From Smallanthus sonchifolius (taxonomy: Eukaryota; Streptophyta; Magnoliopsida; Asterales; Asteraceae), in assembly GCA_023525975.1 (NCBI GenBank), contig CM042028.1, positions 81,963,501 through 82,027,500 on the forward strand: a stretch of 64,000 nucleotides of DNA. Direction: 5' to 3'. A model generated the notes under the pieces. The model worked only from the letters and a program-made list of their open reading frames with translations, was not told the origin of the DNA and searched no databases. Below, piece after piece: positions 34,953 through 45,921 of the stretch. Each line of letters opens with the position of its first letter. Positions within the stretch are counted from its first letter, which is position 1. The translations under genes were made by a program, and so were the position numbers.

Positions 34953-36874
34953 TGTAACATCCCAAAAATAAAACGACAGTTATAATGACGGAATAAATGA
35001 ACGAGGCATGACGGGCCGGGCCGGAGGGCTAGAAGGGGCGAACATAGGGGAGCCTCTCCTATAAATAGCCTAAGGCACCACCGTTTCTCTCATTTGCAAC
35101 ATGTAGAGAGAGAAACCGTAGAGAGAGAAAGTTGGCGGATCGACCCGAGATTTCAGCCAAGAGTTTCTCCATAGCTTGTGAGAAGAACCTCCTGATCAGA
35201 AGATCGATACAGATAACGATCTAGCCTAGATCTGAGTTTTTGTTCGTTTTGGGGTTTTTCGGGTTTTGGATGAAAAGGTAACGTTTTTACGGATGAAACT
35301 GGAAGAAAAACATAGATTTGAGTTTCTTAATGAAAAGCAAACGTTTTGAATGTAAACCAGTTCGGGATCTTGACGTGATCAGGCCCGAATGCGAAAGTTA
35401 GGGTTTTTGCGGTGAAACAGATCCTGCGTACTTATCAAGTACGCATGAAGAGGATCCTGCGTACTTATCAAGTACGCATAAAGGGGATCCTGCGTACTTA
35501 TCAAGTACGCATGAAGTAAAGTTTGCGCACTTATTAAGTACGCAAGAGCAAGGCCCTGCGCACTTGCTAAGTGTGCAGGCATCAGGCTGTTTAGGTAAAG
35601 TCGGTATGTTTAGAAGGTTAAACCGTTAGAGTCGGGATGTGGTCTGATGTGTATTTAACCAATCAATTCAGATCGGAAGTGACGTTGTAGGACCTTTGTT
35701 TAGGACAACCCAGATTAGCTTATTCGGTGAGTTCTAGAAGCCCTCTTTTAAATGTTTTGAATAATGTTTTTGGGCCGGTGTGCATACGTAACGATGTGAC
35801 TATTTTATAAAACGATGTTTATGAATGTTGTATGTGACGTTTTATAAAATGATGTTTATGAACAATGTTTTGGAAGGAAGGGTTATGAAAGAAGTGTTTA
35901 TGAAATATTTTGCCAAAAGAAGTTTATGAAGTGTTTATGAATGAATGAATGATTTTTAATAAAACGTACGAATGCTTTAACTGAATTTTTGAAGTAAAAG
36001 AAGTGAATGTTTACGAAAGTCACAAACGAACGAATCTGCCAATATTCCTTAGGGAATGAAGGTTATGGGTATGGGAAGTATGTTATGGGCCTTTACCTTT
36101 TAGGGGCCTTTGTGGCTGGCCAACTTTTGTACAACTGGGGTGATGACAGTCACCAAGGGGATTATCGTGATCCTTGAAGTTGGTACGATTTACCTTACGG
36201 GGTAGTCGTGCTTGAAGTTTGGTACTTGTGCCTTACGGGGTGCAGTGCTTGAAGTTTGGTACGTGTCATCCTTGTGATGCCGTGCTTGAAGTTTGGTGTT
36301 GAATAACCTAAGTATCGGGCCCTAGGAGTTCTTCACCCGAAGGACAGTACGGTGTTGATGGGCCTAGTGGTGGTGATCTTTAGGTTATTCCACTAGTATG
36401 TGACGTTTGGATTTGACGGTTACGAGAAGGCGCAGATTCGATATGTTCGTTGACTTATGTTTATGATGTGTTATGTTTTTGTTATTGCATTATTTTACGT
36501 ACGCTTTTTTTAATGAAGTTAAATGATATTTTTTTGGCAAATATTTGAAGTTAAGGTTTTTATGAAAAGCTAGAACTCACCAGCGTAGCTGACTTTTTTT
36601 AGTATGCACATTCAGGTTAAGGCAGGTTATGATGATGGATGGTGATGCTGGGCGGCTTGATGAGTTACCCGGATGATATGAAGACTGGCATCCCGTTATG
36701 ATTAAGTTATGTTTTGTTTATGTAATAAACTATGTTACGCTTCCGCATGTAGAACAATGTCACTGTTATGTTTTAATGAAATTTTCCGTTGCGTTGTTTA
36801 GATATTCAAGTATAAGAACTGTTTGTGAATGAGTAAATCTAACAAGTGAGGCCTCCCGGGTTTGGGGCCTTACA
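34953..36874 (+). mobile_element. Solo LTR nested in the opposite-strand LTR
   Basis: Begins TGTAACATCCCAAAAATAAA, ends CCGGGTTTGGGGCCTTACA, and is bounded by ATTCT on both sides (34948-34952 and 36875-36879), an exact 5-bp target duplication. A TATA box CTATAAATAG lies at about 35059-35068. There is no internal coding region. Its terminal sequences match those of the outer LTR in the opposite orientation, so the two belong to one family or to close relatives. The long LTR with TGTAACATCCC start suits Tekay/Del-type chromoviruses, which is an inference. Confidence 0.85.
35424..35577 (+). repeat. Five GCGYACTT..AAGTRCGC dyads in the inner LTR
   Basis: GCGTACTTATCAAGTACGC occurs three times about 33 bp apart, followed by two variants (GCGCACTTATTAAGTACGC, GCGCACTTGCTAAGTGTGC). 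Each is an 8-bp inverted repeat around three bases. They lie about 360-510 bp downstream of the LTR TATA box, hence inside the presumed transcript. The same motif is in the LTR fragment at 5636-5740. Confidence 0.85.
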
Positions 36875-39600
36875 ATTCTACATACATGATTCATTAACTG
36901 CACGTGCACTTCACACATAGTACTAGGATACGATATCCTACACGTATTCATAAGCGTTTAGCTTATATCCCGACTCACCCCAACTAACTCGTAACACAAT
37001 ACTCTGCTAATATAGCAACACACGTACAAATACTATATCTCATTATTTAAGCATATACCACATACATGCACACCCTGTGACACTTCCTAGTCGTACACGC
37101 ACGACCCGTTTACTACAATCCCGACTCACCCTGCTAGGTCTCTATACGACACGTGACCCTATCCCTACCTGTAACCCGCACGTCCTATGGATACACACAG
37201 TCCACAGTCCTTTAGCCCCAAAGCTCGATATGCATTTAATGTAATAAATCACGTCTCAATAGTATGTACGATAGACCCAAAACGTTTAAAACATTTAAAA
37301 GACGGGATTAGAAACTCACTGGATGTGTCGAGTCCAAATCCTAGCTCTGCACCCCGAACACTAGCTCGAACCCCGAACCTGTCAAATGCATGATCACATG
37401 ATCAGGACACTTTCTAAACATGTGTCACTACGTAAAAACATAAATGTTCCTGATATTAGTCTCATTTGCACGATGCCTTCACCATGCAAAAACCCTAATC
37501 CACGTGCCTGCTCGAACCGGGTTACTCTGGACTCGTTTAGATCACGCATGCATGTATGTACACACGCCATGCAAAACCCTAACCTCACTTGTAACATGTA
37601 CACGAGCCGAGATCTCCATGCATGTGCGAATCCCTCCATGCAAACCCTATGTTCACAAAACAATAATCGGGTGTAACCCGATTCCGCTCTCCTCCCATTC
37701 ATCACCGTATACCATCATCGTGCTCCGCCACCTCGAGTCTCTCCATCGTCGTCTTCGTCCTTAAGCCGGATCCAAACCCAAGCGGGTCAACGCCACCCCG
37801 CCTCCGCCATGCGCCGCCATGCACACTACTGTCGGCCTCCATCTCCATCGGGCACCACCATACCTCCTGCTTCTCATCTCCCCCGTCAATCCACCGCCAT
37901 GGCTGCCGGAATACCATCATAGCGACAGCCACCGTCTCCACCTCCACGTACCTTCACAGTGAACTCCGACAGTCGCCGATTCCCTGGGCCACGTTGCATA
38001 CTGCCGTGATGGCCACCTACTGTGGTATCCGTTATCTTGGTCGTCGAGCGTCGCCCTATGGGCCGCCACCATCGTACGCTATCCTCCAGACCACCACCAT
38101 CTTCCTTGTCACTTCTCTGGTTGTCCCTCTCGAGAACTCAAAACCCTAAGCCGACCTTTAGCCAAACACACAAACAAAACACGTAAATATGATGAACGGA
38201 AGTTACCTTGACCACGGATGTAGTTTCCCGCCCGAGGTACCGTTTTCTAGCCACCTCCGTCGTCCCTTTGCTTCTCCTATCCCTCCTGTTTCCGTCGCAC
38301 GTCCCCTAGACCGATTATGGTCTGGGGTTCGCACTAATGTGATATTTAAACCACTCGGATTTACATACGGGTCCCCATATTTCCATCTCGTGCGTTTTGA
38401 TCTCAATACGTTCCTTTTTAACAGACTAATCGTCTATTTCCAGTAGTCACATGCACTTTGGACCACCACCATACTAATTCTCTTATTTAATAAGGAGTTG
38501 GGTCGCCCGCTCGCTCAACCCATCAACAATTAAATTCCGGGATGTTACATGAGTTTTCGTAGCACCCCGAGTGACACGCCACTCTTTGTTTATCATTAGG
38601 GCACCCCACATCTTCTACTTTATGTAGACAACATTATATTGACGACCTTCTATCCCACTCTTCTATGAAAGATTCTTAACTCCCTGTCTCAGGAATTTGC
38701 CATGTCTGATCTTGTCCCACTTCATCATTTCTCGGCATATAGGTTGCATGGAAAATATGGTGATATGCTTTTATCGCAAGAGTTCTATGTTGCAGATACC
38801 CTTGCAAGTGCAAACATGGAACAATGTAAACCATGTGCCACTCCTGCAAACACTGACTCGAAACTAAGTGCCACTGCAGGTGATGCCTTGCCAGACGATA
38901 CGTCATATCAAAGTCTTGTGGGCGCTCTTTAGTATTTAATATTCACTCATCCCAACATTGCTTATGTCGTTCAAGAAGTTTGCCTTTTATGCATGCACCG
39001 AGAGATCCTCACTTTTAGTTCCTTGAACGCATACTCCGGTATCTCAAGGGCACCCTAGACCATGGCCTTCAGATTACGCCCTCTAAATCCAACAAACTTA
39101 CGGCATACTCCGATGCCAACTAGGGGGTTGCCCCCATTGGCCATTCGTGACGCTCCACATTCGGGTATTGCGTCTTCTTTGGTGATAACCTAATCTCTTG
39201 GTTATCTAAGCGACAACCTATCGTCTCGCGATCCAGTACCTACGCTAATATCAGGGGGGGTTGGCAAACACGACAGCCGAAACAAGTTGGATACGAAACT
39301 TAATGCTTGAGCTTTATGTGCCTATTCTTCATGCAACAATCATCTACTGTGACAAACATCTTTGCGGTATACCTTTCACAAAACCCGTTGCAACATCACA
39401 GAACGAAACACATAGAAATTGATATTCACTTCGTTCGGAAGAAGGTTCACATCAGTACCATTTGAGTCCTACATGTTTCGATTGACTATCAGTATGCAAA
39501 TATTTTCATCAAAGGCTGCCTCGACAGCTGACAGCTGTTCACACGCTTCAAATCCAATCTATGCATTCAACTATCTTTTGCTTTGACTACATATTAGACG

Positions 39601-39715
39601 ATATGTTATGTATATATATTTAGTCATTATTATTTATTGTTTGTAATTATCTCTAGGTCAATTAGGGTTGGTGACCTCTTTATGTTTAATGAAAGGCATC
39701 GAATGTAGAGATACT
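39601..39715. other. Possible copia LTR start
   Basis: Just after the RNase H end, TTAGACGATATGTTATGTATATATA is in the position of a 3' LTR start and its wording is common in copia LTRs. It is cut short by the next element. Confidence 0.3.
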
Positions 39716-40270
39716 TTACAAAAATGAAAAAATTTCTCAGAATAAACATGTGACTTTTCTTTTTCCACAAAATAAACATTGGCTTTTCAACTCTCACAAA
39801 CAAAACATGCCAAAATCGCCGGAACATTCACCCAATGGGGTGAAATCGCTGGACACATGGGAGTCGTAGAGATCTGACACGTGTATAATTTTGACCTTTT
39901 CTCCGACTTAGAATATTATCTCGGCATTTTCTCCGTCATTTTCGACTTAAAAATTCCGGCAAAATCGCCGGATTATGTATTCCGACGAAATAGCCGGATT
40001 ATTATCTTGAGTTTTGCCAAATAGGCGGATTATGTATTCCGGCAAAATGGATTATTTTTTTGAGTTTCGCCAAAATAGCCGGATTATTATCTTGAGTTTC
40101 GCCAAACTAGCCGGATCATTATGTTGAATTTCGCCGGCGATTTCACACCATTAGGTGAATGTTCCGCCGATTTTCACATTTATAGTTTGTAAGAGTTGAA
40201 AAGTCAATGTTTATTTTAGAGGAAAAAAAAAGTTAAATATTTATTTTGAGAATTTTCTCTTTAAAAATAA
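39716..40270. mobile_element. Foldback element with internal CCGGATTAT tandem repeat
   Basis: About 140 bp at the left (ATTTCTCAGAATAAACATG..., TTGGCTTTTCAACTCTCAC, ACATTCACCCAATGGGGTG) recurs inverted at the right (CACCATTAGGTGAATGT, GTAAGAGTTGAAAAGTCAA, TATTTATTTTGAGAATTTT). Between the arms, TAGCCGGATTATTATCTTGAG-type units repeat about five times. No coding capacity. Long-arm MITE or foldback element; family not assigned. Confidence 0.65.
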
Positions 40271-40599
40271 ACATTTTTGAAAATTTAGTAAACAGACTAA
40301 AATGTAAGAAAACAGTAAAAGTAGACTAAATTCATAAATAATTCAGAGTAATACGAAAAACAAAACGAATGATTTATGTAAAATTTGGTTATTCTTTTTT
40401 CAAGATATGTCAAATTAAAGGTGTATTTTTCTCTTGGAAACTTGAATAAGAGTGCGCTAAAATTCTCAACCCAACTCAACGTAAATTTGGAAAATATGAT
40501 ATAGTTACATCATACATGAGATGGTAAAGAACAGCTAAGAGCCAAAACCAACCGTTTTACTTTTACCATGGGAACATTCCGATCAAAAGCATTGGCCTT
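40271..40599. other. Upstream flank of the NPH3 gene
   Basis: AT-rich; probably the promoter region of the downstream gene. No clear TATA box was picked out. Confidence 0.4.
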
Positions 40600-41499
40600 T
40601 TGCGAGAACACAGTGTTGCTTTAGTGGCTGGCAAACCACTCGTCTTTTTCATCTTTTCCTTTTCTTCCCTTTTAGCTAACCTTACCCCTAAATCCTGCGA
40701 TCCATTTTCACACTTTTATCAACAAACCTCACCTTCAAACCCACCATCAATCGCTGTCTTCTTCTTCAGTTCTCCATCTTTTTTCCCTTTTCAGTCTCTG
40801 CCATGCTTCCGTTCAACTGTTGGATTCCCTTTGTTTGATTCTTTCTGCTTCACCAAATCTTCAATTTGGGTCTTTTCTTTTTTGTATTAATTTCAACTCC
40901 TCAAATGGGGTTTCAAGATAATTGAGGTTTGATTTATATACCAGTCAGTCATCTAATCTTGAATCTTGATCAAAGGTAAGGTTTTTATGAAATGAGGTTT
41001 AGGGTTTGCTCAATCTTTATTGCTTTATTGTTGACCATTTTAAATATTCACTCAATCCTTGAAACAAAGTTATTGGTTTCTATGCAAGTCCACATTTAAA
41101 TGTGTGCATAGTGGTATATTCCTGTAAAATAATAATAATAAAATAAAGGTTTATGCTTGTTTGTTGCCTACTGATATGGTGGTCCATTTAAATTCACACC
41201 AAGATCAATTTTTGGCTCTTTTTACAGGTACCCATTCATTGGTAAAAGAAAGATTTTGTGGATTGTTGGCCTTAGATCTTGAAATTTGGTTCCAACTTAT
41301 TTCAACCTGTTTTTTTCAAGAAATCTTGAAACCTTCTCTTCAGTTTTTGGCTGAACCTAGAATTGTTAACCTTAGAAATCAAACACACCCATTTTGCACT
41401 AGATTTTGATGTGATTCTGGTTACTTTAATCAGTTAATCTGATCGATAAAACCGGGGATCTCACAGGTGAAATCGTTTGCCATTTATTGTGTTTTCACA
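40600..41499 (+). other. 5' leader of the NPH3-family gene with a probable leader intron
   Basis: 40640-40890 is CT-rich, as many plant leaders are. A good donor (AAAG|GTAAGG, 40976) and an acceptor (CTCACAG, ending near 41466) would remove about 490 bp and bring the leader to 34 bases before the ATG at 41500. An alternative acceptor lies near 41227 (TTTTTACAG). Short ORFs here are not conserved-looking. Confidence 0.5.
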
Positions 41500-43510
41500 A
41501 TGAAGTTTATGAAACTTGGATCAAAGCCAGATTTGTTTCAATCTAGTGGTGAGAATACAAGGTGAGTTTGAAATCCTTTATGTATGTAGCATATGATCTA
41601 TATGTTCATCATTGAATTTTAAAATCCCAAATCCTTAATTATCTCTAAACTTTTGTTTATGTTTAGGTATGTTGCAGCTGAGCTTGCTACTGACATAATT
41701 GTAAACGTTGGTAACTTCAAGTTTTATCTGCACAAGGTACCCAAATTGCTTAACAACTTTTAAAATCATACTCATTAACATATGAAAACAAGTGTACTAA
41801 TACTATGAACACACCTTGTATGTAGTTTCCTCTTTTGTCAAAAAGCGCACGTTTACAGAACATATTAGCAATTTCAAGTGATGAAAACACCAATGAACAT
41901 GAAGAACTTGAACTCCATGACATACCAGGAGGGCCTGGTGCGTTTGAAATATGCGCAAAGTTTTGTTATGGTATGACAGTCACGCTGAACGCTTACAACG
42001 TGGTCTCGGCTAGATGTGCAGCAGAGTACTTAGAAATGCATGAAAGTGTAGAAAAAGGAAATCTTGTTTACAAAACTGAAGTCTTTCTGGATTCAAGCAT
42101 TTTCAAAACATGGAAAGATTCAATTATTGTTTTTCAAACTACTAAATCTTTTCTACAATGGTCTGAAGAGTTAAAAATTGTTCATCGTTGTTTAGATTCG
42201 ATATCTTCAAAAGCTTCAATGGATCCTTCTAGAGTTGAATGGTCATATACTTATAATAGAAAGAAAATGATGAACGAAAACTGTACCGAATCACCACTTT
42301 ATAATGGTGTTAGGAAACAGTTAACGGTTCCAAAAGATTGGTGGGTTGAAGATTTGTGTGATCTTCATATTGATTTGTATAAAAGGGTCATGATAACGAT
42401 CAAGGCGAAAGGAAAAGTAAGTCTTGATGTTGTTGGTGAATCTTTAAAAGCTTATGTGCATAGGAGGTTAAAGAAAGGTGGAAGAACAAATGGGGATGAT
42501 GTAAAAAACAGTTTGTTGATTGAAACGATTCTGTTTTTACTACCAACAGAAAGAAACAGTGTTTCTTGTGATATTTTGATTCAGTTGTTGCAAGAATGTG
42601 TTCGGTTAGATTGTGGGGAAACACAAAAGGATGAATTGGTCAAACGGGTTGGTCAACAGCTGCAGAACACATCAGTTTCTGATCTTGTGAATCTTGATGT
42701 TGATGTGGTTCAAGAACTTGTTAAGATCTTCATGATGCAGGATCAGATTACTGATCATGGCGATGAACATGACTTTCTAGAAGTCAAATTTGTTGACGCT
42801 GGAGCTAAAGTCAAAGTTGCTAAGCTTATCGATTGCTACCTTGCTGAAATTGCTAGAAATCCCAATTTACCATTGTCAAAGTTCACTGATCTTGCAGATA
42901 TGGTGTCAACTCTATCTCGGCCTTCACACGATGGAATTTACCGCGCAATCGACATGTACCTTAAGGTAATTGAAAAGAAATCTTTATGTTAATTTAATAA
43001 TTTTGACTTCTGATAATAATGCAATCTTGAATTTTGTAGGAACACCCGGGGATCAGCAAAATTGAGAGGAAAAAACTCTGCAGATTGATGGACTGCAGGA
43101 AACTATCAGCAGATGCTTGCATGCATGCCATCCAAAATGAAAGACTCCCGTTACGTATCGTGGTGCAGATCCTTTTCTTTGAACAGATGCGGGCCAGCAC
43201 GACTGGGAGCTCAAGATCCGCCACCACAAATACTGAAGAGGAATGGGATTCAGTGCCAACAAGTGAAGAACTGAAGACATTAAAAGGGGAATTAGCTTGT
43301 TTAAAGATTAATGAAGGTGGCAAAAACAGTAACCAAAAGTCAAAGGGTATGCATCTTATGTCATCAAGAATATTATCAAAACTGTTTTCTGGTAAAGATA
43401 AAGATAGTGATAATGAGAGTTCAGATACATCAGAGAGCCCTTGTTCAACAAGTGCACGTGAAACAAAGTCAAATACTCCTTCAAGGAGTAGGCGGCATTC
43501 GACATCTTAG
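41500..43510 (+). CDS. BTB/POZ-NPH3 domain protein, NPY (MAB4/ENP-like) type
   Basis: NPH3/NPY proteins are plant-specific BTB adaptors acting at the plasma membrane with AGC kinases; the NPY subgroup works in auxin-dependent organ formation and gravity responses. Exons: 41500-41561, 41667-41736, 41826-42965, 43040-43510; phases agree, 580 residues. It opens with MKFMKLGSKPDLFQ, the subfamily signature. BTB domain about 28-100 (DIIVNVGNFKFYLHKFPLLS), then EICAKFCYGMTVTLNAYNVV and RCAAEYLEM. NPH3 domain about 200-460 from PKDWWVEDLCDLHIDLYKRV to the family motif HDGIYRAIDMYLK (412-424) and ISKIERKKLCRLMDCRKLS. The Ser-rich C-terminus ends SRSRRHSTS. The start is fixed by the conserved N-terminus. 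The usual Tyr of the motif is His here (HDGIYRAID). Which NPY orthologue cannot be decided. Confidence 0.93.
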
Positions 43511-45230
43511 TGTGTCTGTGTGTGTGTGTAAATCGCGGCGGCGCAATTTGTGTTAAGTTTGTAGAATTTTAGAATGTAGGATAAGTTTTTGTTGTGATGT
43601 TGGTCTGTGAGACATGTTTGATACGTATTATCAATTTCTAAGCAGTTATATCTGTTGATTGAATCACCTAGAATTTGGCTTCACCAAACTGGAAGATGTG
43701 TTTCATAAATCATTGAGACCTTTTTGAACCGAAGCAAATAAACCAGTTTGGGAGCAACGGTTTGGCCCACGGTTTATGTCGTGAAACTGGCAGTGCTACC
43801 TAACCGATTTGCTTTACCGTTTTTTGAAACTGTAATTAGTGGTTCAATCAAAAGATTCTATCAAAACTTGTCGAATCGGACCGTAAGCAACCTTAATGGT
43901 TAATCCAAACCTCTGCATTTAATTTAATTTATTTTTTTCCCTCTTTTTTATATAGAACCAAATGACATGCACGCTATGGGCCCTTTAACTGCTTATTTGG
44001 GCCAATTTCTCACCCCATCCATGGTACCTCTTTGTTATTTTATTTATAGTTTTTTGAGTTTTGAGCCCATTTGGGCCGTTAGCATCACATTTTCGATTCT
44101 TAATAACCCAAACAATTATGAAAAGAGGTTTATTTTATGTTTTAATGAGAACACACATGAGTACATATAGTTGAGTAAATATGTCTTATACATTCCGACG
44201 AGTAATCACTTCGATCCAATGATATCTATGATTTTTTAATCGTTAAGTAGTTATCAGATGTATATTAATAAGAGTAACCCGTTTTGACCTGTTATATATG
44301 ATTTGAGTTGGCTTGAATGGACCATTGTATAATATTTGTCACACATACATTTATACGTTATTTAAATATCTTTAGTACCCAAAACTTTGATTTTACAGAT
44401 CCAGCATCATAACGTGCCTAAAACATGAAAAGTCAAAATTAAAAGCCAAGACTGTTGTAAATGTGTGGCAATAATAATAGTTTTCTGCAGTACATTTAGC
44501 GACAGCCTGAAAAGTGTCCTTTACTAAAAGTCACAGCTCATTATAGCAGTTTTCCAACTTTTTGCTCTAATTTAACATTTAAACTTTGGGCATTTTTTAT
44601 GAAATAAAATATTCTGTAAAATTACCCTAAAAGCAGCTTTGAAATATTGGATTAAACTCATAAGTTGTTAGAATTCTTATGTAATTTTATAGAATTTGTT
44701 ATTCTGCCAGAAGCTAAATTATATAACAAGTATGAAGCTTTTTAAAGAAAGTTTGATTTTTAACCATTTATCCCAAACAGATTTGACTTCCTTAAAAGTC
44801 AAATCTTGAGTTCAACTTCTGAATTTGATGTATATTCTACAATGTTTGAAGATTATACCTCAAACAAATTCTCAATTGATCTTCATGCATAGATTAGTTG
44901 TAATATATTCAAAGGGGGAGAGGTTTGATTTGGGAATTGGGGAGAAATACATCTGATCTGGTATTGTGCATTTATTTTTGTGGACTTTTAGATGTGGGCT
45001 TTAAAATGGTCTAATGGACTTAATTTAAGGTTGGCTTATTTAGATGTGAGCTTTATTATTTCATATAGGCTAATTTAAATGTTGATTTGTTTATTTAACT
45101 TTTAATGGGTTAAGATTTTTTATTTTTATTTTTGTTTGGATCACCAGATTTTTTCATAGAGCCCACAGTTAAAAGAAAATTACGTGTCACTCGAGTTTCG
45201 ATTATATAGTTGATATATATATATATATAT
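43511..45230. other. 3' flank of the NPH3 gene and intergenic DNA
   Basis: 43511-43700 is probable 3' UTR with a (GT)n run at 43512-43529. 43725-43900 has ACCAGTTTGG/AACGGTTTGG words of a decayed MITE. 45205-45230 is (TA)n, the insertion site of the next element. No gene seen in 43970-45200. Confidence 0.5.
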
Positions 45231-45560
45231 AGGGGAGGGTTCCAGAGAAAACCACATAGTTAGGTGAAAACCAAGAAAACCACTAAAACAATGTGTAATA
45301 CTATGGGTTACGTATACGTAACCACAATTTTTTTGAATTTTTTTGTTTTCTGTTTACGTATACGTAACACTATGGGTTACGTATACGTAAGCCAATATTT
45401 AAATGATTTTTTGGTAAAAACTTGTAATATTACATTTATACTCTTATAAAAAAATAAAAAAAAATAAAAAAAATATATATATAATTATATTATTGATTAA
45501 AATTGATTTTTTTAGTGGTTTTCTCGGTTTTCGTCTAACTATTGGTTTTCTCTAAAACCC
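45231..45560. mobile_element. MITE inserted in a TA microsatellite
   Basis: Ends are inverted repeats of about 50 bp: left AGGGGAGGGTTCCAGAGAAAACCACATAGTTA..., right (inverted) GGGTTTTAGAGAAAACCAATAGTTAGACGAAAACC. Both sides are (TA)n, the usual target of this kind of plant MITE. The interior has three copies of the palindrome TACGTATACGTA (about 45309, 45355 and 45378). Confidence 0.7.
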
Positions 45561-45595
<35 letters not shown>

Positions 45596-45921
45596 TATGA
45601 CAACATTCTTCGGGGTCACTTGTATCACGCATCAGTGGGTCCACCCCTTGATGCAACAACTGAGTTGGATTTCTCAAAACATGCTCAGCAACTTGAGTCT
45701 TGACTCTTGAGGGAGAACAGGGGATTTCATCGAATTTAGCTTCCACCAGCCTAAAACACAAATGTGTTATCGATACTTTTATCTAATTTTTGTCCTGTCA
45801 CACAAATAAATATTTACTTTCCTGTTGTCAATCCTTTCTCCACATTCTTCATCTAAATACTTCAAATAATCATCTTCTAAGACAACATGCAACTGATCAT
45901 CAACCAAATCACGAGTAGAAG
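45561..45921. other. Intergenic, (AT)n(AC)n microsatellite then unique DNA
   Basis: 45561-45596 is a compound (TA)n(CA)n microsatellite. The following 320 bp shows no gene or repeat ends. Confidence 0.5.

Larger units (their letters stand above)
34012..38549 (-). mobile_element. Solo LTR (Ty3/gypsy-like), minus orientation, inserted in copia RT
   Basis: Read on the minus strand it starts TGTAACATCCCGG and ends GGTTTGGGGCCTTACA. Flanks are TGGGT (34007-34011) and TGAGT (38550-38554), a 5-bp target duplication with one mismatch, lying exactly at the break in the copia RT. After removing the inner insertion it is about 2.6 kb and holds no gag or pol, so it is a solo LTR. A weak TATA-like TTATTAAATAAG is about 75 bp inside. 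GC-rich, gene-like stretches at 37700-38150 have no convincing protein. Confidence 0.7.
33201..39600 (+). pseudogene. Ty1/copia pol fossil (linker, RT, RNase H), split by nested LTRs
   Basis: 33240-33470 encodes the Pro-rich linker ending in the copia hallmark LTRSQVGI.KPRVPLNL. From 33520 come ALNDPNWRTAMADKFKAL, then MWLF.RKFH.DGTL..YKA, V.PTAIRTVLSLVVS.SWPIHQLDVKN.FL.GDL, all RT. It stops at 34011, where a solo LTR is inserted, and resumes at 38550 with the second half of RT and RNase H: the catalytic box reads LYVDNIILT, so YVDD has become YVDN; then FVMS-like leader, PDDTSYQSLVGAL, IFTHPNIAY, and KHIEIDIHFV. Numerous stops. The end is about 39600, where an LTR may begin. Without the insertion the halves join in register around Trp-Val-Phe. 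Confidence 0.85.

Noticed and set aside
37394..38446. GC-richer ORFs on both strands resembling exons
   Set aside because: They lie inside the outer solo LTR, overlap each other on both strands and show no family or splice structure.
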